From Annulohypoxylon bovei var. microspora (lineage: Eukaryota > Ascomycota > Sordariomycetes > Xylariales > Hypoxylaceae), in the NCBI GenBank assembly GCA_022836615.1, contig MU405428.1, positions 1-37,842 on the forward strand: DNA of 37,842 bases, written 5' to 3'. This document shows, one piece after another, positions 1 to 11,865 of the stretch. Each line of letters starts with the position of its first letter. Within the stretch, counting starts at the first letter, position 1. The notes under the pieces are model-generated. The model saw nothing but the letters and a program-made list of their open reading frames with translations. It searched no databases and was not told where the DNA came from. The translations under genes were made by a program, and so were the position numbers.

Positions 1-128
1 AAATTTAATAATTTATTATTTTTATTAATAATTAAATGTATTTAAAAAAAATATTAATTTATTATTTTATATATTATATAATTATATATAATGAATTTTA
101 TATAAATATATTTAATTTTATTAATATT

Positions 129-560
129 TAAAAAGTTTTTATATTATTAATTTTAAATGAAAATAAATTAATAAATTTAAAACTTATAACGAAAATTTAA
201 AAAATGTAATTTAATTAATTAATTTATAATAATTTAAAATTTATAAAAACATTTAATTAATTAAAAATTTTAATTATATATTAAATTAAATATATTATTT
301 AAAAAAATTAATTTTAATTATTAAATTAAATTTTTTAAAAAATTAATAATTTAAATTTTAATATATTATATATAAAAAAATAATATATAAAATTAAAATA
401 TACGAAATAAAAATTATCGAAAAATTAAAATAAAATAATATATAAAAATATAAAAAATAAATTAAATAATAATATATAAAATTAATAATATATATAAAAT
501 TAAAATAATTTTAAAAAATTATTAATTTTTATATTATTAATTTTATAATTTTATAAGTTA
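129..560. repeat. R2 dispersed repeat, copy 1 (decayed)
   Basis: This AT-rich stretch resembles the segments beginning near 3360 and 18100. Shared landmarks include a run like AGTTTTTATATTATTAATTT near the left end and ATAACGAAAATTTAAAAAA near 188-206, matched near 18165-18185. The right part has short ATACGAAATAAAA-type units near 400-420, like the CG-bearing minisatellite of the copy at 18100. No coding potential is visible and G+C is only a few percent. It is probably a RIP-mutated transposon or a long satellite-associated repeat; its nature is unknown. The boundaries are approximate. Confidence 0.5.
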
Positions 561-565
561 TATAA

Positions 566-888
566 TTATAAATAATTTATTTTATTAAATTAAATTTTAT
601 TTTATTTTATATATAATAATATAATTTATATATTATAAATTTAATAATTTATTTATTTTTATTAATATTTAAATATATTTAAAAATTTATTACTTTATAA
701 TTTTATAAATTATATAATTATATATAATTCATTTTATTTAATTATATTATTTTTTATATTAAATATAATAATATAATTTATATATTATAAATTTAATAAT
801 TTATTTATTTTTATTAATATTTAAATATATTTAAAAAATTATTAAATTATTATTTTATAAATTATATAATTATATATAATTTATTTTA
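566..888. repeat. 152-bp satellite, array segment
   Basis: The landmark TTTAATAATTTATT occurs at 640 and 792, exactly 152 bp apart. Around it each unit has the order ATATATATTATAAAT, TTTAATAATTTATT, TTTTTATTAATATTTAAAT, then a short A run and AATTATATATAATT. The segment is cut at 889 by a foldback element, and the phase resumes after it at 1615. Taking out the 726-bp element and one 8-bp duplication predicts the next landmark at 1678, which is where it is found. Confidence 0.75.
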
Positions 889-1614
889 AAATAATGTTAA
901 ATCCGTTATATAAATGTCGTGGGTTTCGTCCGTTATATTAAGCCCGGCATTTATAATATTTTTCCCCGTATATAAATCTTTATATAAACGTAAGTATTTT
1001 TAATGTTTACCCCGAACGCCTTTTAATTAAACTTAAAAAAATCCAAGCGTTTACACTTATTTATATACCTTTTTTTTTCACCCGTTTTTCCCCTTTTAAT
1101 CCCGCATTAAATTTCTTATAATTACATAATTAAATTTAACTTTTAAATCGCTTTTAAATTATTTAAGTTACATTTTTTATAAATTATTATATAAGTAATA
1201 AATTAAATTAAAACTTAAGTGTTTATATAAAATTTTACTTTAATAATTCCCACGATACGCTTCGCGTAAGCTTTTTTATTTTATATATAATTATTTTTTA
1301 ACTTAATTTATTAATTATATAAAAGTTTATAAAAAATATAACTTAAATTAATTAAACGCGTTTTTTAAGATTTATTTAATTATATAATTATAAAAAATTT
1401 AATAAAAGATTAAAATAAAAGAAAAAGAAAAAAAAAAATTAAAATAAAATGTATAAATAGGTGTAAAAAAAAAGTAAATTAAATTAATTAAATTTCGGCG
1501 GTTATTAATACTTTTAATTATATGGCGATTTATATGCGGTTTTAAGTACCTTTTAACACCTTTTATATAACGAACGAAACCCACGACATTTATATAATAA
1601 ATTTAACATTGTTT
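889..1614 (-). mobile_element. Foldback MITE-like element, copy 1 (RIP-mutated)
   Basis: The element is 726 bp and begins AAATAATGTTAAATCC, a G-to-A/C-to-T eroded form of GAGCAATGTTAAATCC; it ends with the eroded reverse complement ..TTTAACATTGTTT. A perfect 8-bp direct repeat TTATTTTA flanks it (881-888 and 1615-1622). Its left arm matches the reverse complement of the right arm of the intact copy at 14797-15512 (for example CCCGGCAT and TTTCCCCG), and the centre reads CGATACGCTTCGCG near 1252-1266, so it is inserted in the opposite orientation to that copy. It encodes nothing; the open frame at 1399-1584 is a by-product. An 8-bp target duplication suggests a hAT-type transposase supplied in trans, but this is inference. 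Confidence 0.85.
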
Positions 1615-2036
1615 TTATTTTATTATTTTATATTAAATTTTATATTATATATAATAATGTAATAATTATATTATACATTTTATAATTTATTATTTTCATT
1701 AATATTAATATATATTTAAAAAAATAATTATTTTATAATTTTATAAATTAAATAATTAAATATAAATATTTTTATTATTTTTTATATTATATATAATTAT
1801 ATTATATATATATTATAAATTTAATAAATTATTTATTTTATTAATAATAATATATATTTAAAAAAAATATTATTTTATATTTTTATAAATTAATTTATTA
1901 TATATTATTATTTTTATTAAATTTTACATTATATATAATAATATAATTTATATTTTTTAAATTAAATAATTTATTTATTTCATTAATATTTAAATTTATT
2001 TAAAAAAATTATAATTTTACGTTTTTATATTTAAAA
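1615..2036. repeat. 152-bp satellite, array segment
   Basis: Landmarks are at 1678 (TTTATAATTTATT), 1820 and about 1962. The last spacings are about 142 bp, so these units carry a roughly 10-bp deletion variant also seen in other segments. The segment runs from the right target duplication of the first foldback element to the start of the next, partial one at 2037. Confidence 0.65.
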
Positions 2037-2480
2037 AAATAATATTAAATTCGTTATATAAATATCGTAAATTTTATTTTTTATATAAAAAATATTAAAA
2101 ATATTTAAAATTTTATTTAAATTATTATATAATTAAAAATATTAATATTTAATAAAATAAAATTTTAATTTTTTTAAACTTTTATTAATTTTTTTTATAA
2201 TTATATAATTAATTTATTTTCGAAAAACGCGTTTAATTCATTTAAATTATATTTTTTAAAAGCTTTTATATAATTAATAAATTAAATTAAATAATAATCG
2301 TATATAAAATATATAAATTTACGTAAAATATATATTAATAATTATTAATATAAAAGTTTTTATATATATTAATTTTTAATTTCATTTATTATTTATATAA
2401 TTATTTTTAAATAATTTATAATAAATTAATTAAAAATGTTTTTTAAAATTTATATAAGTTATTTATTATTATTAATATAT
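2037..2480. mobile_element. Foldback MITE-like element, partial copy (RIP-mutated)
   Basis: It starts AAATAATATTAAATTCG, an eroded form of the family terminus, followed by GTTATATAAATATCGTAAATT, which corresponds to the subterminal repeat of the family. The central part (ACGTAAAATATATATTAATAA near 2322-2345) corresponds to the element's palindromic centre. The right arm is not recognisable and satellite sequence resumes near 2500, so the copy is truncated or too eroded. No target duplication was found. The segment at 16845-17453 resembles it closely over its length. Confidence 0.5.
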
Positions 2481-2499
2481 AATTAAATATAAATGTTTT

Positions 2500-3345
2500 T
2501 TTAATTTCATTTAATAAATAATTATATATAATATATAATAATTTAATATATATATTATAAATTTAATAATTTATTACGTTTATTAATAATTAAATTTATT
2601 AAAAAAAATCATTTATTTATAATTTTATTTATTAAATAATTATATATAATTAATTATATTTTATTTTATTATATTTTAAATAATATATAATAATTTAATA
2701 TATATATTATATATTTAAAAATTCATTATTTTTAATAATATTTAAATGCATTTTAAAAAATTATTTAATTATAATTTTACATATTAAATAATTATATATA
2801 ATTAATTTAATTTAATTTTATTATATTTTATATAATATATAATAATATAATATATATATTATGTATTTAATAATTTATTATTATTATTAATATTTAAATG
2901 CATTTTAAAAAATTATTTAATTATTATATTATATATTAAATATTTATATATAATTAATTTAATTTAAATTTATAACATTTTATATAATATATAATAATAT
3001 AATTTATATATTATATATTTAATAATTTATTTATTTTTATTAATATTTAATTATAAATAAAAAAACCATTAATTTATAATTTTATATATTAAATAATTAT
3101 ATATAATTAATTTTAATATATTTTATATTATATATAATAATATAAAATATATTTTTAAATGTAATAATTTATTTATTTTATTAATATTTAAATTTAAATA
3201 AATAAATAAATATTTTATATTTTTATAAATTAATTAATTATAAATTATTATTATTATTAATAATTAAAAGTTTTTTAAAAAATTAATTATTTATTTATTT
3301 ATTTATTAAATAATTATATATTACGAATTTTATTTAAATAATTTA
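2500..3345. repeat. 152-bp satellite, array segment
   Basis: Landmarks lie at 2562, 2714, 2866 and 3018, giving three successive spacings of exactly 152 bp, then 3160 (142 bp). G+C is only a few percent. Each unit also contains ATTAAATAATTATATATAATTAATT, so the array has an AT-palindromic character. It is followed directly by an R2 copy. Confidence 0.85.
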
Positions 3346-3357
3346 AATTTTATTTCC

Positions 3358-3562
3358 ATTTAAAAGTTTTTATATTATTAATTTTAAATTTATTTTTAAT
3401 TAATTAATTAATAAATATATAATAATTTAAATTTTTAATAAAATTTAATTAATTAAAAAGTTTAATTATATATTAAATTAAATGCATTGTTTTTAAAAAT
3501 TAATTTTTAATTATTAAATTAATTATTTTTTAATAAAAATTAATAAATATATTTTTAACGTA
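3358..3562. repeat. R2 dispersed repeat, copy 2, left part
   Basis: AAAAGTTTTTATATTATTAA at about 3361 and AAATGCATTGTTTT near 3480 match the copies near 129 and 18100 (AAATGCATCGTTTT). The repeat is interrupted at 3563-3567 by insertion of an LTR retrotransposon. The right part continues after the second target duplication at 9242. Confidence 0.55.
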
Positions 3563-3567
3563 TATTT

Positions 3568-3879
3568 TATTATAAGTTAAAAACTTGGAAAATTAATTAA
3601 GGTAAAAATTAACGCGAGCTTATATTATGGTTATAAACGCGATAAGCGTGGGTTTTTATAATGAAATTATTAATAACTTTAAATGGGTTATAAAAATTAT
3701 TAAAATACGTATAAAAGGGGTTTTTACGTTAATTAATTTAATTTATATTTTTAAACATAAATATTGTAATTTTAAAAACGAAAGGTTATTACTTTTCCTT
3801 TTTTTTTTTATTAATAAAAATAACTTTATTTTTGATTTTATATAATATAAGTTTATTATTATTTATAAGAATTGTTATA
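3568..3879 (+). repeat. 5' LTR of the chromovirus
   Basis: It is 312 bp and aligns along its whole length with 8926-9236. It starts TATTATAAG (from a probable TG..) and ends ATTGTTATA (from a probable ..CA). Where the two LTRs differ, this copy mostly has T where the 3' LTR has C, and G where the 3' LTR has A. The open frame at 3627-3845 is only the LTR read through and has a counterpart in the 3' LTR. Confidence 0.88.
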
Positions 3880-6009
3880 TATTTTTATTAATTATTTTTT
3901 AATTAATAAAAATTTTCGAAAAAGCGTTTATTACGTTAAATAATAATTTAATATATAAATATTTTTTAAATAATAAACGATTAAAACTTTATAATATTTA
4001 TCGTTTTTTATTAACACGATTCGAATATATATAAACTTTTCGATAATTTCTTTAATAACTTTATAATTAATTTATTAAGTAACTTTAATTCGTTTTACGA
4101 AACCGAAGAAATGATTTTAATTAAAAATAAATGTTTAATTTAAATTAATGAGTAAAAAGATTTTTTAATATACGTGGTTATATTAAATTTTTTTATTTCG
4201 GAAAACACGGCATATTTCGGATTAAAAAAAAATAAATGTTTGAAAATTATGTTTTCGGTTTCGGTTAAAAAACGGCAGCGTTTAATATAATGGTTTAATA
4301 CGGGAAGGTTTAATGGGTTATATAATAATAAAGTTTTCATTTAAATTTTAATCGAAAAATTCGAGGATAAATAATTAATTTAAACCGTTTATTAAAATTT
4401 AATTAAAATATGTTAAGGTGTTTTTTAATATTTTGGTGATTTTTTCGTTAATTTCGAAAATAAGTTAATTTTAATTAATGGATTAAATTAAAAAAAGGAA
4501 AATAAAATCGGTTATATTAATACGGGGTTAAATAATAAATTAAAAAATGTTTTTATAATAAAGAAATTAAATAAAAAAAATTATAATAAGTGGGTGGTTA
4601 AGGTTAACGACGTAATGGTTAAAGTGGAAAAAGTATTAAATTATAAGAAAAAAAATAACCGCTTTACGATCATTTAATATAAAAGAACATTTAATTAAAA
4701 GGTTATTAATTTTATTAATATAATAATTATTTAAAAATAAAAATTAAAGCTTAATAAAGACGGAAATATGGTTATAAGTAAAGTGAATTATATAATTTTA
4801 ATTATTACGATAATTATAACGATGGGTTAAATAAATGGTTCGCGTTAAAGTGATAATAATTTATTAAAAGTACGATAAAAATTAAACTAAGAATTTAAAA
4901 AACTTAAAAAAAAAAGTAAATGTGTTTATTACATGAAAATAAGGTATTTTACAATGGTTTATTTATTATTTCGAGCCGTATTTTAGTTAAATTACGGTAA
5001 TGGAAACGGTATGTTACGAATGGTTACCATGGAGGCTTAAAGTGATCGGAATGTTAAAAATAATTACGAATTATTAAAATGTTCGAAAAACGAGTAATTT
5101 TTAAGCGAAGTTACGTTTAAAGGTTAATATTAAAACTTGTAAATATTAAAAAAGTTTTAAATAAAATGTATATTATTTTTTTTTTAATCGAAATTTTATT
5201 AAACGGATAAAAGTTTATTAATACGTTTATAAATTTAAAATGTTTAATATATTTAATATTTAATAAAAAACTTATACGATAAGTAAAATTATTACGTATA
5301 TTTATTTAAAAAAAAAAGTTAAAATTAATTAAAAATAAGGAATTTTATACGATTAATATATTTATATATATAAAAATCGATATAAACGGTAAAAAAAAAC
5401 GGATATAAGGTTATATTATCCCGGATTTTACGTTCTTTTTAATATTAAGAAAATTATAAATGGAATGGAACGACGTTATTTATAAGGTAAAAAAAAAGTC
5501 GATTAAAATAAGTTTAAAAAAATATAATTTAATAATATATAAAAAAAGTTAAAACATTATTTAAATATTTTATAACGTTAAAATAAAATGTTTATAAATT
5601 AAAGAAATTAAATATGTAATGGGAAATGTGTTTTTAATACTCGTGGTTTAAGAAAAAAAAACGTTAATATAAGAAAAACGGTAAAAACGTTTAAGTTTTT
5701 AATGCCACCATATAAAATATTAATATTATATTAAAAAAAAAAGAAAAGCTTATAATTAATTAAATTTAAAAAGCGTTATTTAATAAATTAAAAAATTAAG
5801 TTAAAGATTTTTTAAACGACGAAAGTATAACGTTATTATTATTAAGGTTAAAGTTAAATATTAAGGTTAACTTATAAAAAAATAATTAAAATAAAGAAAA
5901 AAAAGTTTTATAAAAGCTTTTATATAATATATTAAAAGAAAAGCTTTTAATGTTATAAAAAACCTTGATAAGTTTATTAAATAAAAGGTAAATTAAAGTT
6001 AATAATTTA

Positions 6010-6660
6010 TTAAAAAAAGCACCGGTATTATTTATAAAGAAATTAAAAAGTGGCTTTTAATTTTATATAAATTATAAAACTTTTAACGTTATTTTAACAC
6101 GCGACCATTATTTATTACCATTGATTAAAGAAATCTTACGATTTTTTTATAAGGTTAAATAATTAATTAAAATTAACGTTAAAGTTATATTTTATAAGTT
6201 ACGAATAAAGGAAAGAAATAAATGGAAAATTACTTTTCGTACTTAATTTAAGGCTTTTAAATGGTTAATTATACCCTTTAAATTATGTAAAACGTTAACG
6301 ACGTTTTAACGTTATATTAATAAAACTTTATTTAACCTTTTAAATGATTATTATTTAATATACATGGATAACGTGGTAATTTATTTAAACGGGTTTCGTA
6401 AAAATTATATAAATAAGGTTAAAACGATATTAAAATGTTTTAATAATATTAATTTAAAGTTAAACTTTTTTAAATGCTTTTTTATTATAAAGGAAATTAA
6501 ATATTTAAGTTTTATCGTTACGGTAAAAAAAAGGATTAAAATAAACCTCGATAAGGTTATAATTATTAAAAGGTGGAAATTATTTATAAACGTATAAAAA
6601 GTTTATAACTTTTTAAGGTTTACGAATTTTTATAAAACGTTTATTAAAAAATTTAATAAG
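6010..6660 (+). pseudogene. Reverse transcriptase domain of the chromovirus (broken)
   Basis: Translation in the plus frames shows RT blocks in order: a palm start resembling SPVLFIKK near 6020, TRDHYLLPLI near 6100, then the catalytic box read as YMDNVVIY at about 6358-6385 (expected YMDD; the second Asp is Asn, a G-to-A change). KVKTILK, LKLNFFKCFF and IKYLSFIV follow, equivalent to the family's KV..VL..L, L.L...KC.F and V.YLGFIV. The longest intact piece is 77 codons (6364-6597). The fold is certain, the activity lost. Confidence 0.9.
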
Positions 6661-6689
6661 TTAATTACCTTTTTAATCACTTTAACGAA

Positions 6690-7190
6690 AAAAAAGGCTT
6701 TTTTTAAATAAAAGTAAAAAACAAACGCAACGTTTAAAAAATTAAAACATTTATTCATTATTATATTAATTTTAATTTATTAAAACCTTAATTAAAAAAT
6801 ATATTTAAAAGCGGATTATTTAAAATAGGTTTTAAAAATTTACTTTTTATAAAAAAATTATAATGGGATATTAAAGCCCGTAATTTACCACTTAATAAAG
6901 TTATTATTAATCGAATATAATTACGAAATATATAATAAAAAACTTTTAATAATCATTAAATCGATAAAAGTATAATAAAAGGAGTTATAAAAAGTGGTTA
7001 AATTTTTTATAATTTTTATAAATTATAAAAACTTGGAATATTTTATAATTACCCGCAAATTAAATAAACGTTAAATACGTTAAAAGTAAACTTTATTAAA
7101 ATTTAACTTTATTATAAAGTATTGGGCCGGTAAAAAAATAAAACGATTTAATGCTTTATTAAAACGAAGTTAAAATATCCCGGCAAATTA
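6690..7190 (+). pseudogene. RNase H domain and tether of the chromovirus (broken)
   Basis: Just downstream of the RT, with stops, a frame shows ADYLK (expected TDASDYA-like), YEIYNKKLLIII (family Y.i.dKElLAIV), then NYKNLEYF, ITRKLN, and FNFIIKYWAGKK followed by NALLKR. These match the H/D-HKNLEYF, T.K.LNRRQARW, F.F.I.YRPGKxN..ADALSRR signature of Ty3/gypsy RNase H. Several Trp and Gln codons have become stops, as RIP predicts. Confidence 0.85.
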
Positions 7191-7569
7191 AAAAGATAAA
7201 AAAGTGGTAAATTATATATAACGTTTACTTAAATAAAAATGATTATTTTTAATAAAAACAACGGTAATAAATATTTAAATATTCTTAATAAATATTATTA
7301 AAATATTAAAAAAAAAACAATATCGGATTAAAGCTTTATAATTATACCCATTAAAGAAAGAATCTTTTATAACAAAAACTTATAAACCTTATAAAATTAA
7401 AAAGTCGTTAAAAATACGAATTTTAAAATAATTTATAAAGTTATTAATAAAAATAATCGTTATTTCCCATTAATTCTTAAGGATTACAAGGTTTTAATTA
7501 TTAAATATAGCTTAAATAATAAAGGAACCGTGTCGTTTAAAAAACAAACGTAAATATTAAATTAAAAGC

Positions 7570-8310
7570 TTTTTAAAACGGTTATAATTTAAAATATTCA
7601 TGATTCCCACGTCACGGGCCATTTAAAAAAAAACAATATTATCGTAATCGTTTTAAAGTCCTTTTATTAATTAATTATAAAACAAAATATATAAAAATTT
7701 TATAAAAACTGCGATATTTACGGTTAAGCTCACGTTTAATAAACTTAACGAAAAGGATTATTAAAACTTTTATTTATTTTTAATTATTATTTTTTAAAGT
7801 TATCCATTAATTTTATAATAAAAATGCCGATAAAAAAAAAAAAAAAACCCCGATATTTAATAATAATTATTTACCGGTTATTAAAATGAGTTTTATTAAA
7901 AACGATGAATATTATAAAAGTTAAAACGTATATTATAAAACTTATATACATTTACATTAAATATTATAATTTCCTTATAATAATAATATTAAACCGAAGG
8001 AATAATTAAATAAATACATTTTAAATAAAACTTTATAAATTAATAAAAATAATATAACGTTTATTTATTACTTTCAACCTAAAGATTAATAAATCCATAA
8101 AAAAAATAAATTAAAAGGTATAAATATACTTATAATATTTTTTAATTTACGCATAATTTAATTAATTAAAAATATTATTTACAACGATAATAATAATTAA
8201 TAATTAAAATATAATAATTAAGTTAAACCCTTTTTATATAACGTATAAATACCACGTATACCCGATCGAATAAATCGTTAATAAAGTTTTAAATAAATTA
8301 TTTAAAGAAT
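7570..8310 (+). pseudogene. Integrase domain of the chromovirus (broken)
   Basis: The HHCC zinc-binding region is visible as HDSHVTGH at about 7599 and as NCDIYG near 7706 (the second Cys codon reads TAC, a G-to-A change). Further on, YYFQPKD near 8060 corresponds to the YHPQTDGQTE block around the catalytic Glu, and IYNDNNN near 8175 corresponds to the AYNNS block, followed by PFLYNV (family PF...YG). The D,D catalytic positions upstream are not readable with confidence. Confidence 0.82.
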
Positions 8311-8696
8311 AATAAGTCGTAAATTTCATAATTAAAATCAAAGAAATTAATAAATACGTTTAAATTATTATAATTATAATTTAAGAATATATGGAACGTA
8401 TAATAAATTAATTTTAATTAAAGGGCTTTAAATATAAAATAAACGATAAGATTTAATTAAACTTAAAGAATATTATAACATTATAATTTAAAAAGAAACT
8501 TTTTTAATTACACGCGAAATATAAAATAACCAAGGTAATTAACCCTTATATAATAAAATTAAACGTATTTATAAAAATTTAATTACGATTCCACATTAAA
8601 TTATTTAAATTAATAACCATAAACCCATTATTATTTTAAATATAAAACAACGTTTAACCACCACTTTTTATTAATTAAAACAACGAAAACCTTAAA

Positions 8697-8870
8697 TACA
8701 TTATCGAAGAAATCTTACGATCGAAAAGTAAACGCAAAAAATAAAGCGTACGTAAAATAATATTAATTAAATAAAAAGGTTACGTAAAATTAACGTAAAA
8801 ACTTCGAAAAGAATTAAAAAATACGAAAGCTTTAAAAACGTTTTATTAATAATTCGAAACAAGAAATAAA
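8697..8870 (+). pseudogene. Chromodomain of the chromovirus (broken)
   Basis: The frame starting at 8697 reads YIIEEILRSKSKRKK, stop, SVRKIILIK, stop, KGY. This matches the chromodomain pattern Y.VEEILdSk..rgk..YLVKWKGY, with the Trp of VKWKGY now a stop. In chromoviruses this domain binds H3K9-methylated nucleosomes and steers integration into heterochromatin, which fits its position inside satellite DNA. A purine-rich tract AAAGAAAAAGAA at about 8911-8922 precedes the 3' LTR and is the likely polypurine tract. Confidence 0.8.
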
Positions 8871-8925
8871 ATGGGTAAAGAAGTTTTCGCAATCACAAGC
8901 CTTAAAAAACAAAGAAAAAGAATAT

Positions 8926-9236
8926 TATTATAAATTAAAAACCCGGAAAATTAATTAAAATAAAAATTAATGCGAACTTACATTATAATTATAAACGTAA
9001 TAAACGTAAATCTTTATAATAAAGTTATTAATAACTTTAAATAAATCGTGGAAATTATTAAAACATATATAAAAAGGGTTTCCATGTTAATTAACTTAAT
9101 CCACACCTTTAAACATAAATATTATAACCTTAAAAATAAAAGATTATTATTTTTTTTTTCTTTTTTATTAATAAAAATAACCTTATTTTTAACTTTATAT
9201 AATATAAATTTACCGTTATTTATAAAAATTATTATA
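8926..9236 (+). repeat. 3' LTR of the chromovirus
   Basis: It is 311 bp, the partner of 3568-3879. It keeps C where the 5' copy has T (for example CTTAATCCACACC) and has A where the 5' copy keeps G. The open frame at 9048-9248 is the same LTR read-through as in the 5' copy. TATTT follows at 9237-9241, matching the left target duplication. Confidence 0.88.
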
Positions 9237-9241
9237 TATTT

Positions 9242-9665
9242 TAATTAATTAAATAATTATTTAATAATATAAAATTATAACCGGTTTAAATTTCTTTTTA
9301 TTATATAAAAAATTAATATAAATTAATAAATAAAAAAATTAAAATAATAAATCGTACGAAAAAAAATCGTAAAAAAATAATAATTTACGAAATTAAAACG
9401 TACGAAATAAAAATGAACGAAAAATTAATATAAAATAACATATAAATGAAAAAAAAATATAAAACCGAAATATATAAAAAAAAAATTATTAACGAACGTT
9501 TAATAATAAAAGTTTATAAAAAAACGATAATAATTTAAATAAACTTTTACCATTAATTATAAACGTAAAAAAAAGTTATAAATTAAAAATTAAATTATCG
9601 ATTTATAATTAAATTTCGAATTTCGAAATTAAAAAATATATTTTCGTTTAAATAAAACTTTTATA
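9242..9665. repeat. R2 dispersed repeat, copy 2, right part
   Basis: This continues the R2 copy cut by the retrotransposon. It holds ATCGTACGAAAAAAAATCG and AAACGTACGAAATAAAAATG units around 9350-9415 and a tail with AAATTATCGATTTATAATTAAATTTCG near 9591. The tail is similar to the end of the copy at 18100 (AATCGAATCATCGGTTTTTAC). Nearly every C left lies in CpG. Confidence 0.55.
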
Positions 9666-10727
9666 TATATAATATATAATAATATAATATATATATTATA
9701 AATTTAATAATTTATTACGTTTAATAATATTTAAATTTATTAAAAGAAATTATTACTTTTTAATTTTATAAATTAAATAATTATATATAATTAATTTTAT
9801 TTATTTTTATTATATTTAATATTATATATAAAAATGTAATTTATATATTATATATTTAATAATTTATTTTTTTTATTAACATTTAATTATATTTTTAAAA
9901 ATTATTTATTTATAATTACATGTATTAAATAATTATATATAATTAATTTTATTTATTTTTATTATGTTTAATATTATATATAAAAACGTAATATATATAT
10001 TATATATTTAATAATTTATTATTTTTATAAACATTTAAATTTATTTTAAAAAATAATTTATTTATAATTTTATATATTAAATAATTATATATAATTAATT
10101 TAATTTAATTTTATTATATTTTATATTATATATAATAATATAATACATATTTTATATATTTAATAATTTATTACTTTTATTAATATTTAAATATATTTAA
10201 AAAAACCGTTAAATTATAATTTCTTAAATTAAATAATTATATTTAATAATTTATATTTAATTACATTATATTTTATATTTTATATAATAATATTTTATAT
10301 ATATTATTAATTTAATATTTTATTATTTTTATTAATATTTAAATTTATAAAAAAAAATTATAAATTTATAATTATATATATTAAATAATTTTATTATATT
10401 TAATATTATATATAATATAATAATATATATATTATTATATTAATAATTAATATACTTTTATTAATATATATTTTTATTTAAAAAATAATTATTTTTTAAT
10501 TTAAATTTAATAAATAATTATATATTATATATAATAATATAATATATATATTATAAATTTAATAATCTTTTTATTAATATTTTATTATATTTAAAAGAAT
10601 TATATTCGAATTTAAATTATATTATTAAAATTTAATATTATTAAAATAATAAAACTTATATTATAATATATATATTATAAGTTTAATAAATTATTTATTT
10701 TATTAATATTAATATATTAAATTAAAA
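9666..10727. repeat. 152-bp satellite, best-phased array segment
   Basis: The landmark TTTAATAATTTATT (with small changes) occurs at 9703, 9855, 10007, 10159 and 10311: four consecutive spacings of exactly 152 bp. Two shorter units follow (about 128 and 119 bp), then a landmark at about 10680. This is the clearest evidence that the AT-rich background is a tandem repeat and not random AT sequence. Confidence 0.9.
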
Positions 10728-11019
10728 TGTAAAAGTCCCGGTTTTATTTCTTAGTTTTAAGCTTAGTTATTTCTTACTTAAATAATTATTTTTTTAATCC
10801 GTTATACATGGAATTACATATAACCATCATTCATTTAATACACCTTTATTCGACCTTTTAATATATCGTTTTTTAACCTTATTTTATGTGATTATTTGTT
10901 ATTTATTATCTTAATTAACGATCCCCATTATATTTTAAATTTAAAAGAAGTGTATTTAAGCCCTTTTAGGAATTTCTAATGCCTTTTTTATAAAAACCTC
11001 CCGGTTTTAATTTAATACA
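10728..11019. other. Less AT-rich 292-bp insert in the satellite
   Basis: This stretch interrupts a satellite unit and has visibly more C and G than its flanks. It begins TGTAAAAG, ends AATACA, and contains TCCCGGTTTTA twice in direct orientation near its ends (10736-10746 and 10999-11009). TG..CA ends and the size would suit a solo LTR, but the flanking five bases (TAAAA, TTTAA) do not match, and it is unlike the chromovirus LTR. No open frame of note. Confidence 0.35.
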
Positions 11020-11865
11020 TTTAAAAAAAAATATTATTTTATATTTTTATAAATTAATTAATTATATATTATTTTTATTATTATATTTTTTATTAAATAT
11101 AATAATTTATATTTATTATTTATATTTATTATTTATATTTAAATTTAATTAAAAAAATAAATATTATATATTTTTATAAATTAATTAATTATATATTATT
11201 ATTATTATAATATTTTTCATTATATATAATAATAAAATATATATATTATAAAGTTAATAATTTATTTATTTTTATTAATATTTAAATATATTTAAAAAAA
11301 TCATTAATTTATATTTCCATAAATTATATAATTATATATAATTTATTTTATTTAATTATATTATATTTTATATTAATTATAATAATATATTTTATATATT
11401 ATAAATTTAAAAATTTATTTATTTTTATTTATATTTAAATGTATTTAAACAATTATTAAATTATAATTTTATAAATTTTATAATTATATATAATTCATTT
11501 TATTTATTTATATTAAATTTTATATTATATGTAATAATATAATATATATATTTTAAATTTAATAATTTATTTATTTTATAAATATTTAAATTTAATTAAA
11601 AAAAAATATTATATATTTTTTTAAATTAATTAATTATATATTATTATTATTATTATATTTTTATTATATATAATAATATAATATATATATTATATATTTA
11701 ATAATTTATTATTTTTATTAATATTTAAATATATTTAAAAAAATTATTAAATTATTATTTTATATAATAAATAATTATATATAATTAATGTTATTTAATT
11801 TTATTATATTTAATATTATATAAAATAATTTAATATATATATTATAAATATTATTATTTAAGTTA
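11020..11865. repeat. 152-bp satellite, array segment
   Basis: Landmarks are near 11252, 11405, 11558 and 11698, with spacings of 153, 153 and 140 bp. The start of the segment (11020-11200) has shorter, shuffled pieces of the unit. Sequence is almost free of G and C. Confidence 0.75.

Larger units (their letters stand above)
3568..9236 (+). mobile_element. Ty3/gypsy chromovirus LTR retrotransposon (RIP-inactivated)
   Basis: This is a 5,669-bp relic with two LTRs and a perfect 5-bp target duplication TATTT (3563-3567 and 9237-9241). Order of the internal part: a gag-like stretch from about 3.9 to 5.5 kb (not recognisable by motif), reverse transcriptase about 6.0-6.6 kb, RNase H about 6.7-7.2 kb, integrase about 7.57-8.3 kb and a chromodomain about 8.70-8.87 kb. 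That order and the chromodomain place it in the chromovirus branch of Ty3/gypsy. Every domain carries stops, nearly all explained by C-to-T or G-to-A changes such as TGG to TAG or CAG to TAA. The element is nested inside an R2 repeat. In the 5' two thirds G is kept and C lost on the plus strand; in the 3' third C is kept and G lost. Confidence 0.92.

Noticed and set aside
4140..4340. Minus-strand 66-codon frame inside the retroelement
   Set aside because: It is antisense to the gag-like part of the chromovirus, opposite to its coding strand.
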